64,000 nt of DNA from Micromonospora sp. NBC_01796. Lineage in GTDB: Bacteria > Actinomycetota > Actinomycetes > Mycobacteriales > Micromonosporaceae. The translations under genes were made by a program, and so were the position numbers. The notes under the pieces are model-generated. The model had not been told where the DNA came from. It saw only the letters and a program-made list of their open reading frames with translations, and ran no database searches. The stretch lies in contig NZ_CP109078.1 in NCBI RefSeq assembly GCF_035917455.1, positions 5,068,001 to 5,132,000 on the forward strand, read 5' to 3'. Of the stretch, positions 17,901 through 25,338 are shown piece after piece; position 1 is the stretch's first letter; every line of letters starts with the position of its first letter.

Positions 17901-18685
17901 TCGATCAGCGGGGTCGAGTCGAGTTCCCGGTCCGGGTGCTGTCGGCGTACCGGCGCGAGGGCCAACCACACCTCGGTCGGCGACGACCGCCCACGCAGCG
18001 TCACCGGCGGCTGCTCGTCGTACCGGATCGCGTCCTTCGTCAGCAGGTACGTGTTGCCGCAGACGAGCACGCCGCCGGGGGGCGCGACCGACTGCATCCG
18101 GGAGGCGGTGTTGACCACGTCACCGGCGACGATCGCCTGACCGCCGTCGCGGGCGGCGGCCACGTCCACGAGGGCCTCACCGGTCGACACCCCGACCCGG
18201 AACCGCAGACCACCGGCGTCGGCGGGGGCGAACCGGGCCAGTACCCGCTGCAACTCCAACCCGGCCCGGACACACCGCAACGCGTCGGTCTCGGTCGCCA
18301 CCGGCGCCCCGAACAACGCCATCACCGCGTCCCCGATGTACTTCTCCACCACCCCGCCGTACTGACCGACGACTCGGCGGGCGGCGGAGAAGAAGCTCGT
18401 CTGCATGCCACGGACGAGTTCCGGGTCGGCCCGCTCCACGTACGGGGTGAAGTCGATCAAGTCGACAAAGAGGACACTGACCCGCCGCCGGTCCTCCTGC
18501 GCGGTGGTCGCCGGCCGGGTCGCCCCACCCGGGCGGGGTTTGCCGCAGGAGGTGCAGAACGCCGCGTTGGTGGCCAGCGGCCGATCGCAGTGCGGGCAGG
18601 CGGGCACGAGTTCGTTGCCGCAGCCGCCGCAGAAGCGGTCCTCGGCTGCGGCGATCCGGCCACACTTGGCACACGGAGCGGAGAT
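14978..18685 (-). CDS. Zinc-ribbon / class III nucleotidyl cyclase / AAA ATPase / TPR regulator
   Basis: Very large multidomain protein of about 1,235 residues. Two zinc ribbons at the N-terminus (C-x2-C with CGGCG, then CPHC with CTSCGK) precede a class III adenylate/guanylate cyclase domain: metal Asp residues in SVLFVDLIDFTPY, EKYIGDAVMALFG, and the GDVVNTASRM segment, all intact. A STAND-type ATPase follows, with Walker A GRAGIGKSRLV and Walker B LVFEDLHWAD, then TPR-like helices to the C-terminus. Start choice: the first GTG (18607) would cut the first zinc ribbon off. The frame upstream encodes it and ends at ATC (18685), with TAGGAGGA 4 nt before and an in-frame TAG just beyond. So I infer a rare AUC start; 18607 is the conventional alternative. 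Confidence 0.9.
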   Translation of the reverse strand: MSAPCAKCGRIAAAEDRFCGGCGNELVPACPHCDRPLATNAAFCTSCGKPRPGGATRPATTAQEDRRRVSVLFVDLIDFTPYVERADPELVRGMQTSFFSAARRVVGQYGGVVEKYIGDAVMALFGAPVATETDALRCVRAGLELQRVLARFAPADAGGLRFRVGVSTGEALVDVAAARDGGQAIVAGDVVNTASRMQSVAPPGGVLVCGNTYLLTKDAIRYDEQPPVTLRGRSSPTEVWLALAPVRRQHPDRELDSTPLIDREHELGLLVNALHRSVREQIPQVVTVFGRAGIGKSRLVRELFRHADRLIDEPVTWRTGRCPPFGENVTFAALADIVKSEAGILDTDPASVAAQRLESAVSELVATNGETARVVDALRPLVGLPGPALPVEETESAWRRLLVALAARRPTVLVFEDLHWADEAMLRFVELLGASARDVPLVLLCTARPELVDREPSWAASITSSLTINLPPLRNTGIASLYAHMFGQAAFSADMLSPLVEVADGNPLYAYEYVRMLIEQGALRQSGRGWSLEKQHDLPMPDSVHAVIANRVDLLDVNDRTVLLAASVVGMQFWPGAVASALGQPVESVERALRRLEQRDFVHEQAGSIMAGQPEFRFRHVLVRDVCYQRLPRTERVARHERTADWLDALSRSRDTDLAEVLAHHRWAAHEIAGTLGVDTERYAPAARDALHRAARRAYALHALDAAANHAAKALLLAGLDDKLDRLQLELLSTEISFFRDGRAFLSGGGTEQLTALADRLYAINDQGSAARAWTLLGHAAWLRADRAAALACLDRAVELFDALPDSEQKAEAYAELGRLHMLNMERDPALAAAGAAADIAERLGLVEAQTNARITMASTRYYAGDRTGLDELHAAVQFCRTHKLQALTRAMQNLAYAMLEEGDWVQSNAMLTAAAAEQGDEQTLTTGYSGEAMRAYFNGEFGKLLAAADAFVDTDEGRWDMQVRGLRACLRVLRGEPVPSGRDSLANRAAQAALPSGTATASTGAAAGGAAAGGAAQPSGPQAVPAQPVSVPAGGQPVPLADDIAEALETARRSGFHRLHWTVLGPAALCRALQGRSADVVELIDELADTWAPVPALASGEWITAAAYAAALTGRDQAVRVRGMLDRVTHRTPWAEAALRTVTAAVAAADGDHHRAAQLYAAAAEIYAQIPDVTDRMLALALAGGELSRSGERATAQVTLAEVRAFALRNQAPGLLRLGGNPGGAGGWSPVLAS

Positions 18686-18789
18686 AACGTCCTCCTACCG
18701 CAGTCGGGTCGGGATGGGTCGTGCTGCCGCAACCAGACGGGAGCGCCAGCCGAAGCACTGGTGGCGAACCGGTCGTGCCGCTGCCCGGC

Positions 18790-18846
18790 TTGCGGTGTGC
18801 TGGCCGGGTTGCGGCTTGCTGGCCGTGTTGCGGGGTGCTGGCCGTG
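18790..18846. repeat. 19-bp tandem repeat, three copies
   Basis: Three consecutive 19-bp units beginning TTGCGG and containing TGCTGGCC lie at 18790, 18809 and 18828. They are in the 310-bp gap between the cyclase gene start and the next small gene, which are divergent, so they lie in the probable promoter region of both. No gene is seen in this gap. Confidence 0.85.
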
Positions 18847-18995
18847 TTGGTCGCCAACGCCGAGTATCGCCGGTCCGCGCCAGTGTCGGTAACCGGGCTG
18901 TTGGCTAGCAGACACTCGTTCGGCCGGCTGACCCGAGCGCCTGCCGGCTACAGTCGGGCAGCCAAGTGATCGAGCGATGTTAGGGAGATACGTCG

Positions 18996-19190
18996 ATGGT
19001 GTACGTCCAGCTGGCACAGGGGTGGACCGACGACGCGGGTGTCAACCACTCCGCGGGCGCGATGGTCGATGTGGACGCCGCGACGCTGGCCCGGCTCCAG
19101 GCCGAGGGAATCGTGGGCGAGGCGGGCGGCGGCTCCGGTGGCGGCGGCGCCGACACCGACTGGGTCGGACCGACCAGCACCAAGCCCTGA
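18996..19190 (+). CDS. Small conserved-type hypothetical protein
   Basis: Protein of 64 residues, MVYVQLAQGWTDDAG..., with AGGGAG 9 nt before the ATG. The first 45 residues look folded (strands VYVQLAQGW and AMVDVDAATLARLQAEGIV); the tail is a Gly-rich linker and DTDWVGPT. The segment 'hydrophobic - valine - Asp - Leu - Leu - Glu - Gly - Ile - Val' resembles the small domains of phage head-tail or sheath accessory proteins that bind by a short helix, but that is only an impression. Function unknown. Confidence 0.7.
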   Translation: MVYVQLAQGWTDDAGVNHSAGAMVDVDAATLARLQAEGIVGEAGGGSGGGGADTDWVGPTSTKP

Positions 19191-19292
19191 TTTCCGGGCT
19201 GCCGCAACACAGCGGGAACCGTGGGGTTCCGCGGGTCGCCGAGAGCGACCGGCGGGGCCCCACGTTCCGTTCGGCCGGAATGTGTACGCCGA

Positions 19293-19985
19293 TCAGCGGT
19301 CGGACATGCCCGCTCGGCGACGCAACGCCGCCACATCGGTCACCACGATCCGGCGCCCCTCCGTACGCAGCCAACCCCGGCTGGCGAAGGAGCCGATCGC
19401 CTGGTTGACGCTCTGCCGCGAACCGCCGGCCATCTCCGCGAGCTGACTCTGGTTCAGCTCGATCGTGATCATCGGCGCCTGGCTCTCGCCGGCCAGCCGG
19501 ACCAGGGTCTTGGCCACCCGGCCGGGCAGGTCGAGGAAGACGTGGTCGGCGTTCTGCTCGGTGAGCCGGCGGATCAGGCCGCCCAACGACCGCATCACCG
19601 CGTCGAGGATGCGCGGGTTGGAGTGGACCAGCTCCATGAAGGCGCCCCGGGACAGGGCGAGCGCGGTGCAGTCCTCGATCGCCTCGGCCGACAGGGAGCG
19701 GGTGGAGGCGTCCAGGAGGGACACCTCACCGAGTACGTCGGGCGGCCGGATCACCGACAGCACGGCACGCTCGCCGGTCGGTGCCGTACGGAAGACGACC
19801 ACCGCGCCGCGACGCAGCACGATCAGTGACTCGCCGGGGTCGTTCTCGACGAACAGCAGTTGGCCCTTGCGATAGGTGCGCGGGACCGCGGCAGCGATCA
19901 CCCGCTGCCGTACCTCCGGTTCGAGGCCGGCGAACATCTGCACACCCGTGAGCGCGTCACCCGGCTCCGGCAGGCGAACCTCCAA
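19293..19985 (-). CDS. Crp/Fnr-family transcriptional regulator
   Basis: Regulator of 230 residues: cyclic-nucleotide-binding fold at 15-135 (FAGLEPEVRQRVIAAAVP, GESLIVLRRGAVVVF, PPDVLGEVSLLD), the dimerisation helix, and a winged helix near the C-terminus (LNQSQLAEMAGGSRQSVNQAIGSF). The phosphate-binding cassette has GEVSLLDASTRS, close to Crp's GE-x-ALL-x-RSA, so cyclic nucleotide binding is possible. The neighbouring large cyclase gene makes a cAMP/cGMP link tempting. Start is TTG with GAGGGG 8 nt upstream; an in-frame ATG (MFAGLEPE) is the alternative. Confidence 0.92.
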   Translation of the reverse strand: MEVRLPEPGDALTGVQMFAGLEPEVRQRVIAAAVPRTYRKGQLLFVENDPGESLIVLRRGAVVVFRTAPTGERAVLSVIRPPDVLGEVSLLDASTRSLSAEAIEDCTALALSRGAFMELVHSNPRILDAVMRSLGGLIRRLTEQNADHVFLDLPGRVAKTLVRLAGESQAPMITIELNQSQLAEMAGGSRQSVNQAIGSFASRGWLRTEGRRIVVTDVAALRRRAGMSDR

Positions 19986-20038
19986 GGCTCAACCCCTCAC
20001 AGTCTGCTTTCGGTCGAGGCTCTCGCCCCCGAGAGCAA

Positions 20039-20089
20039 CATGATCTGACACCGGATGACCCGTCCGGTAGCGGTACACATCAGATCATG
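20039..20089. promoter_or_regulatory. Inverted repeat upstream of the Crp-like gene
   Basis: Perfect 10-bp arms CATGATCTGA (20039-20048) and TCAGATCATG (20080-20089), 31 nt apart, lie 54 bp upstream of the regulator's start. Position and spacing suit a pair of operator half-sites, perhaps for autoregulation. The sequence is not the classic TGTGA-N6-TCACA Crp site. Confidence 0.4.
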
Positions 20090-20227
20090 ACGGTCCTGTC
20101 GCGTGCTGTACACCCCTCGAATCGCTTCTGTGACAGTCCTGCGTCCTGGCGACCGGCATTCTTGTGCTCAGATCCGCCGCTGGGTGGGGGCTGTACGGGG
20201 GCGTGGCGGATTGGGGTCGCGGGGTGC

Positions 20228-20278
20228 CGCGACCGGCCGGACGGCGAGCGTGCTGCGCCCGTCGTCCGGCCGGTCGCG
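20228..20278. other. Perfect 16-bp hairpin
   Basis: Arms CGCGACCGGCCGGACG (20228-20243) and its exact complement (20263-20278) flank a 19-nt loop. It lies in the 419-bp region between the Crp-like gene and the exoribonuclease gene, about 125 bp before the latter. There is no T-run, so it is not a typical intrinsic terminator. The rest of this gap shows no gene that I can support. Confidence 0.6.
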
Positions 20279-20404
20279 TGAGCGGCCGGGGGACGCGCCG
20301 CTGACAGCCGGGCGACCGGCCGGCGGCACCACCGGGGACCGTGCCGATGATCGGGTACGCCCCCGGCGCCGGACCCGCAGAGCGGGTGGGCGAGGATGGC
20401 GGGG

Positions 20405-20899
20405 ATGGTTTACCGCTATTTCTACGACTGCGAATTCATCGAGGACGGCCGGATCGTCGACCTCGTGTCGATCGGCGTCGTCGACGAGTACGGCCGGGAG
20501 TTCTACGCCGTCTCCACGCAGTTCGACGACTCCCGAGCCGTGCCCTGGGTCCGCCGCAACGTGCTGGACAAGCTCCCGTCACCCGGCGACCGGGTCTGGC
20601 GCTCCCGGGAGCGGATCCGCGACGAGCTCTACGAGTTCCTGACCGAGCCCGTACGCGGACGTCCGGACGAGAAGCTGGAGCTGTGGGCCTGGTACGCCGC
20701 GTACGACCATGTGGCGCTCGCGCAGCTCTGGGGGGCGATGCCGGCGCTGCCCCGGGAGATTCCCCGGTTCACCAAGGACCTGCGGCAGCGCTGGGACGAC
20801 CTGGGGCGCCCGCCGCTGCCGGACGCGGCGGCCGAGCGGCATGACGCGCTGGTCGACGCCCAGCACAACCTGGCCCGGTGGCGGGCCATGGGCGGCTGA
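20405..20899 (+). CDS. 3'-5' exoribonuclease, Rv2179c type (DEDDh)
   Basis: Exoribonuclease of 164 residues with the RNase T-like fold. Motif I is YDCEFIEDG near the N-terminus, the second Asp is in WAWYAAYDHVAL, and the closing motif is RHDALVDAQHNLARW, giving the DEDDh acidic set and catalytic His. Family member Rv2179c of M. tuberculosis is a 3'-5' exoribonuclease. I chose the second ATG (20405) because the protein then begins MVYRYFYDCEF as relatives do; an ATG 9 nt upstream is possible. It is the last clearly conserved match to the Rv2174-Rv2187 block on this side. Confidence 0.9.
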   Translation: MVYRYFYDCEFIEDGRIVDLVSIGVVDEYGREFYAVSTQFDDSRAVPWVRRNVLDKLPSPGDRVWRSRERIRDELYEFLTEPVRGRPDEKLELWAWYAAYDHVALAQLWGAMPALPREIPRFTKDLRQRWDDLGRPPLPDAAAERHDALVDAQHNLARWRAMGG

Positions 20900-21111
20900 A
20901 ACCGGTCGATGCCGGCCGGGCCGACGGCTCCGCCCGAAGGTCGACCCGGGTCCCTCCTCGCCCGTGAGGCGTGCTGGCTTGCCTCCGGCGCGACGACTAC
21001 AGTGCGCATTGACGGCCCGCCCCGGGCCGGCAACGACGCCGATGGTCTGACGTGACTTCGCTCCTGGGGCTGAATTGGGCTTACCTGAAGCTCCTGGAGG
21101 ATGAGCAGATC

Positions 21112-22140
21112 ATGCGTATCGGCGTGCTCACCGGCGGCGGTGACTGTCCGGGTCTGAACGCGGTGATCCGAGCGGTCGTGCGTAAGGGTGTCGCTACCTA
21201 CGGTCACGAGTTCGTGGGCTTCCGCGACGGCTGGCGCGGTCCGCTGGAGGGGCTGACCAAGCAGCTCGGCATCGACGAGGTACGGGGGATCCTGCCGCGC
21301 GGCGGGACCATCCTCGGCTCGTCCCGGACCAACCCGTTCAAGATCGAAAACGGGGTCGAGCGGATCAAGGACAACCTTGCCGCGCAGGGCGTCGACGCGC
21401 TGGTCGCGATCGGCGGCGAGGACACCCTCGGCGTCGCGACCAAGCTGACCGAACTCGGCGTCCACGTGGTCGGCGTACCGAAGACGATCGACAACGACCT
21501 CAACGCGACCGACTACACGTTCGGCTTCGACACCGCGGTCAACATCGCGATGGAGGCGATCGACCGGCTGCACACCACCGCCGAGAGCCACCACCGCACC
21601 CTCGTGGTCGAGGTCATGGGCCGGCACGCCGGCTGGATCGCGCTGCACGCCGGCCTCGCCGGTGGCGCCAACGTGATCCTCCTGCCGGAGCGGCAGTTCG
21701 ACGTGGAGCAGGTGGCCACCTACGTCGAGAAGCGGTTCCAGAAGCAGTACGCCCCGATCGTGGTCGTCGCCGAGGGCGCACAGCCGCTGGACGGGCAGAT
21801 GGTCCTGCACAACCAGGAGCTGGACTCCTTCGGGCACGTTCGGCTCGGCGGCATCGGGCAGTGGCTGGCCGGCGAGATCGAGGCCAAGACCGGCAAGGAG
21901 GCCCGCACGGTCGTGCTCGGGCACATCCAGCGCGGTGGCACCCCGACCGCGTTCGACCGGGTGCTCGCCACCCGGCTCGGCCTGCACGCGATCGACGCCG
22001 TGAACGAGGGCGACTGGGGCAAGATGGTCGCCATGCAGGGCACCGACATCGTCCGGGTGCCGCTGGCGGAGGCGACCCGCGAGCTGAAGACCGTGCCGAT
22101 CGAGCGCTACGAAGAGGCCGAGGTCTTCTTCGGAAGCTGA
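21112..22140 (+). CDS. pfp: Phosphofructokinase with PPi-type signature
   Basis: Phosphofructokinase of 342 residues, complete: GGGDCPGLNAVIR at 8-20, PKTIDND at 123-129, the MGRHAGWIAL segment, and HIQRGGTPTAFDR. Numbering matches the E. coli enzyme exactly at the donor site. There the ATP enzyme has Gly104 and Gly124; this protein has Asp104 (GGEDT) and Lys124 (PKTID). In this family Asp104 with Lys124 marks the pyrophosphate-dependent enzymes such as that of Amycolatopsis methanolica, so I predict a reversible PPi-dependent fructose-6-phosphate kinase. The ATG has GGAGG 12 nt upstream. A strong hairpin follows the stop. Confidence 0.93.
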   Translation: MRIGVLTGGGDCPGLNAVIRAVVRKGVATYGHEFVGFRDGWRGPLEGLTKQLGIDEVRGILPRGGTILGSSRTNPFKIENGVERIKDNLAAQGVDALVAIGGEDTLGVATKLTELGVHVVGVPKTIDNDLNATDYTFGFDTAVNIAMEAIDRLHTTAESHHRTLVVEVMGRHAGWIALHAGLAGGANVILLPERQFDVEQVATYVEKRFQKQYAPIVVVAEGAQPLDGQMVLHNQELDSFGHVRLGGIGQWLAGEIEAKTGKEARTVVLGHIQRGGTPTAFDRVLATRLGLHAIDAVNEGDWGKMVAMQGTDIVRVPLAEATRELKTVPIERYEEAEVFFGS

Positions 22141-22160
22141 TCGGCCACGTACCACCCGGG

Positions 22161-22209
22161 CCGGGGTGGACTCCGCGAAGCTGGTTCCAGCCAGCGGAGA
22201 CCACCCCGG
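22161..22209 (+). terminator. Hairpin downstream of phosphofructokinase
   Basis: Arms of 16 nt (22161-22176 and 22194-22209) pair at 15 positions, and the loop itself contains a further GCTGG/CCAGC stem, making one long hairpin 20 bp after the stop. There is no T-run, as is common for actinomycete terminators. It lies just before the ribosome site of proC, so it could instead attenuate proC. Confidence 0.5.
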
Positions 22210-22244
22210 TTCGGTGCGACCGGAACCGACGAGGGGGGAACCAG

Positions 22245-23063
22245 ATGGCACCGGGTGCGCACACGGTGGCCGTGATCGGCACCGGGAAGATCGGTGAGTT
22301 GATGCTCTCCGGCCTGCTCCGGGCCGGTTGGCCGGCGGGCCGGCTGCTGGCCACCACCCGGCGGCAGACCCGGGCCGAGGAACTCGCCACCCGGTACGGC
22401 ATCCGGGTGGTGGACAACCTGACCGCCGTCGCCGAGGCCGACGTGCTCGCCATCTCGGTGAAGCCGCAGGACGCGGGCACGCTCCTGGACGAGGTCGGCC
22501 CGAAGGTGCCGGCCGACAAGCTGGTGATCTCGCTCTGCGCGGGCCTGCCGACGAGCTTCTTCGGTCGGCGGCTCCCGGAGGGGACCCCGGTGGTCCGGGT
22601 CATGACGAACACCCCGGCCCTGGTCGACCAGGCGATGACGGCGATCTCCGCCGGTCCGTACGCGACCGGGGCGCACCTGAGCCTGGCCGAGGAGATGTTC
22701 ACCCCGCTGGGCTCGACCATCCGGGTGCCCGAGTCGCAGCAGGACGCCGTCACCGCGCTCTCCGGCTCCGGACCGGCCTACTTCTACCTGCTGGTCGAGG
22801 CGATGATCGACGCCGGCATCCTGCTCGGGCTGCCCCGGCAGGTCGCCCACGAACTGATCGTGCAGACCGCGATCGGCTCGGCGGTCATGCTCCGGGACTC
22901 CGGTGAACATCCGGTGAAGCTTCGGGAGGCGGTCACCTCGCCGGCCGGCACCACCATCTCCGCGATCCGCGAGTTGGAGAAGCACGGCGTACGCGCCGCT
23001 CTGCTCGCCGCGCTGGAGGCGGCCCGGGACCGGGCTCGGGAGATCGCCGCGCAGAGCGACTAG
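22245..23063 (+). CDS. proC: Pyrroline-5-carboxylate reductase
   Basis: Enzyme of 272 residues for the last step of proline synthesis, reducing pyrroline-5-carboxylate with NAD(P)H. The N-terminal Rossmann loop is VAVIGTGKIGELML, the VKPQD segment is present, and the C-terminal signature runs ALSGSGPAYFYLLVEAMIDAG through VTSPAGTT. Length is typical. The ATG has GAGGGGGGAA a few bases upstream. It follows phosphofructokinase on the same strand, separated by a strong hairpin. Confidence 0.96.
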   Translation: MAPGAHTVAVIGTGKIGELMLSGLLRAGWPAGRLLATTRRQTRAEELATRYGIRVVDNLTAVAEADVLAISVKPQDAGTLLDEVGPKVPADKLVISLCAGLPTSFFGRRLPEGTPVVRVMTNTPALVDQAMTAISAGPYATGAHLSLAEEMFTPLGSTIRVPESQQDAVTALSGSGPAYFYLLVEAMIDAGILLGLPRQVAHELIVQTAIGSAVMLRDSGEHPVKLREAVTSPAGTTISAIRELEKHGVRAALLAALEAARDRAREIAAQSD

Positions 23064-23114
23064 CCGGGCTCGGGGTCGCCCCGGTTCGGCGGTCGGTGGC
23101 CCATACTGTCCGGT

Positions 23115-23465
23115 GTGTTCACCCTCGCCCAGGCCAGATACCTGATCGCCACCCTGCGCCCCCGGATCGACGAGCTGATCCTGCTGCGCGCCGACCTGGC
23201 GGAGCTACGGGCCGATCTGGACGGCGGCGGGCTCAGTCCGCTCGGTGGCGTACCGGAGGTCAAGGCCCTGGAGGCCCGGCTGCACGGCATCCTGGAGGAG
23301 CTCAACGAGCACGAGATCCAGGTCAAGGGCTTCGCCCCGGTGCTGCTCGACTTCGTCGGGGAGCGGGAGGGCCGGCAGGTGCTCTGGTGCTGGCTGGAGG
23401 GTGACGACGACATCCGCTGGTACCACCGCGCCGACTGCGGCTTCCAGGGTCGTCGCCGGCTCTGA
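23115..23465 (+). CDS. DUF2203 family protein
   Basis: Small cytosolic protein of 116 residues. It begins FTLAQARYLIATLRPRIDELI, typical of DUF2203, with two helices, then a short sheet including VLLDFVGEREGRQVLWCWLEGDDDIRWYH and a final cysteine/glycine segment. The GTG start lies 51 bp after proC on the same strand and may be co-transcribed. Family function is unknown; the WCWLEGD...YHRADCGF tail is the conserved part. Confidence 0.88.
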   Translation: MFTLAQARYLIATLRPRIDELILLRADLAELRADLDGGGLSPLGGVPEVKALEARLHGILEELNEHEIQVKGFAPVLLDFVGEREGRQVLWCWLEGDDDIRWYHRADCGFQGRRRL

Positions 23466-23551
23466 CCCGCCCACCTGCGGGATGCGGATCCGCAGGTCCT
23501 CGGCGAGGCCGGGTTTGACCGGCGGGAATCCGGGTTGACCGGCGGCCCTGC

Positions 23552-24412
23552 CTACGGGGCGGCGACGGCGTAGACGACCAGGTTGTCGCGGTAGTGGCGG
23601 GTGTCGCGGTCGAAGGTGCCGGCGCAGGTGATCAGCCGCAGTTCCGGGCCGGGGGTGGGGCCGTACACCTCGGCGGTGGGGAACTCGTCCTTCTTGTACC
23701 GGCTGGTGGCCACCACCACGAACGGGATCCGACGTTCACCGCCGAGCACCTCGATCCGGTCGCCCGGGCGCAGCTCGTACAGGCGGTAGAAGACCGCGGG
23801 GCCGGTGGTCGAGTCGACGTGTCCGGCGATCACCGCCGGGCCGGTGTCGCCCGGTGCCGTACCGGCGCCGAACCAGCCGGCCCGGGCGAAGTCGGCCGGC
23901 GCGGCCAGTTGCCCGGACCGGTCCAGGCCGAGCACCTCAAGGGACGAGTCCACGCCGATGCGGGGGATCCGTACCCGGCTCGGTGGGCCGGCGGGTGGGG
24001 TGGACGGTTCCGGTTGCGCCGGTCGGGCGCCGATGGACGGTTGCGGGCCGAAGGGCGGTTGCGCGTCGGTGGGCGGGCAGTCGGTGGTGCAGCCCGCCCG
24101 CCACACCACGGCCGTGGTCACGGGACCCGTACCGGCCAGGCCCAGCCCGGTGCCGGTGATCAGGGCGAGCACCAGGACACCGAGTCCGAACAGCGCCAGC
24201 CCGGTCCGCCGGGGCAGGCCGCCGGCCGGTCCGGGCCCGTCCGGGTCGCCGAGGGCCCCACCCACGCCGGCCGGTCCGAGCCCGTCCGGGTCGCCCAGGG
24301 CACCGCTCGCCGAGGGCACCCGGCGCCCGGTTGTCGTCCGTACCCCGAGGTGGGGCCACCGCCCACGGTGCCGCCTGATCCCGGCGGCACGCGTGGGCGG
24401 CGCGGTGTTCAC
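23552..24412 (-). CDS. Class F sortase
   Basis: Transpeptidase of 286 residues with one membrane helix at about 71-95 (LALFGLGVLVLALITGTGL) and an extracellular catalytic domain at 145-286. The triad is present: His198 (AGHVDS), Cys263 (LITCAGTFD) and Arg275 (RHYRDN). Two copies of a 15-residue Gly/Pro/Asp unit (GALGDPDG...) precede the helix. The GTG at 24412 overlaps the stop of the upstream DUF4397 gene (GTGA), so the genes are coupled. Class F sortases are often paired with such a protein; the natural substrate is usually unclear, and no LPXTG-type signal is found on any protein in this window. Confidence 0.92.
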   Translation of the reverse strand: MNTAPPTRAAGIRRHRGRWPHLGVRTTTGRRVPSASGALGDPDGLGPAGVGGALGDPDGPGPAGGLPRRTGLALFGLGVLVLALITGTGLGLAGTGPVTTAVVWRAGCTTDCPPTDAQPPFGPQPSIGARPAQPEPSTPPAGPPSRVRIPRIGVDSSLEVLGLDRSGQLAAPADFARAGWFGAGTAPGDTGPAVIAGHVDSTTGPAVFYRLYELRPGDRIEVLGGERRIPFVVVATSRYKKDEFPTAEVYGPTPGPELRLITCAGTFDRDTRHYRDNLVVYAVAAP

Positions 24413-25338
24413 CAGGTACGCCGCGCGCGGCGCCGGAGCAGCAGCACGGTTGCCGCCGCGAGCACGACCAGCAGGGCACCGGCCGCGACGGCGGCGATCA
24501 GCGGGTAGGTCCGGCCGGGGTCGTCGCTCGCCTCCGACGCTTCGAGCCCGATCACGTCCTGGGCGCCGATGACGTCCCGGGCGCCGCCCGCGCCGGTGTC
24601 CACCCCGCCGGCTGGCACCACCTCGCCGCCCCGGGCGTCGACCCGCAACTCGGTGGTGAGCCCGCCCTGCTCGGCGTCGAGCACCAGGAGCGAGTAGACC
24701 GTGCCGGCGGCGAGCCGTACGTCGGCCGTGGTCGGGGTCCCGCCGGCGCTGTTCAGTCGCAACTTCCACGAGCCCGGCTCGACCTGGGAGTAGGGGGTGG
24801 TGGTGGCGAACTGCACGGCGTCGGCGATGGTGGGCCCGTCCGCCGCGGCGACGTCGATCACGGGTGCCCGTACGGAGGCCTGCACCACGCGTACCTTGGC
24901 CCGCCCCCTGGCCGGTGCGCTGATGTCGTCGTCGAGGACCCGCAGCCCCAGGTCGGCGTAGCGACCCACCCCGGCGACCGTGTACGCGTCCCCGGCGGTC
25001 ACCGCCACCTCGGCGGTCAGCACCGGTTTGGTGTCCGCAGGGGCACCGGCCTGGCGCATCGCGACTGCGTACCGGCCGACCGGCAGGGTCAGGTAACCCG
25101 AGACGACCCCGTAGCCGACCGCGGGGAAGACTCGTGGCTCGTCCGAGCCGGTGGCCGTGCCCAGGTAGACGTCGACGGCCGGGGTGTCCGGGGACAGGTG
25201 GGCGAGCCGGACGTAACCGACCCCGGCGGCGCCGGCCGGCTGGGCCGCGACCGTGCTCAGACCCGCTCCGAGCAGGGTCGCCGAGGCGATCGCCAGGATC
25301 CGTCGGAGCGTACGGGCGGGCGGTCGGGACGAACGCAT
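24409..25338 (-). CDS. Secreted, membrane-anchored DUF4397 protein
   Basis: Protein of 309 residues: signal peptide (ILAIASATLLGAGLSTVAAQPAGAA), then two DUF4397 units of about 100 residues. Each has YVRLAHLSPD/VRVVQAS-type starts and a VDVY/IDVAA strand; the second continues to about 225. A Gly/Ala/Asp-rich linker and a C-terminal membrane helix with RRRARRTW tail follow. The domains would face outward. It is coupled to the class F sortase, whose start overlaps its stop, and the pair very likely works together at the cell surface. The tail lacks a recognisable LPXTG motif. Confidence 0.9.
   Translation of the reverse strand: MRSSRPPARTLRRILAIASATLLGAGLSTVAAQPAGAAGVGYVRLAHLSPDTPAVDVYLGTATGSDEPRVFPAVGYGVVSGYLTLPVGRYAVAMRQAGAPADTKPVLTAEVAVTAGDAYTVAGVGRYADLGLRVLDDDISAPARGRAKVRVVQASVRAPVIDVAAADGPTIADAVQFATTTPYSQVEPGSWKLRLNSAGGTPTTADVRLAAGTVYSLLVLDAEQGGLTTELRVDARGGEVVPAGGVDTGAGGARDVIGAQDVIGLEASEASDDPGRTYPLIAAVAAGALLVVLAAATVLLLRRRARRTW

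Noticed and set aside
14855-18892. Plus-strand open frame of about 1,345 codons
   Set aside because: Antisense shadow of the cyclase-ATPase gene, whose motifs are clear on the minus strand.
20087-20281. 64-codon open frame before the exoribonuclease gene
   Set aside because: No ribosome site, odd composition, and it covers the inverted repeat and hairpin of a regulatory-looking gap.
23466-23551. Integration or attachment site at the left border of the accessory region
   Set aside because: No tRNA, integrase or matching direct repeat at the other border could be recognised by eye.
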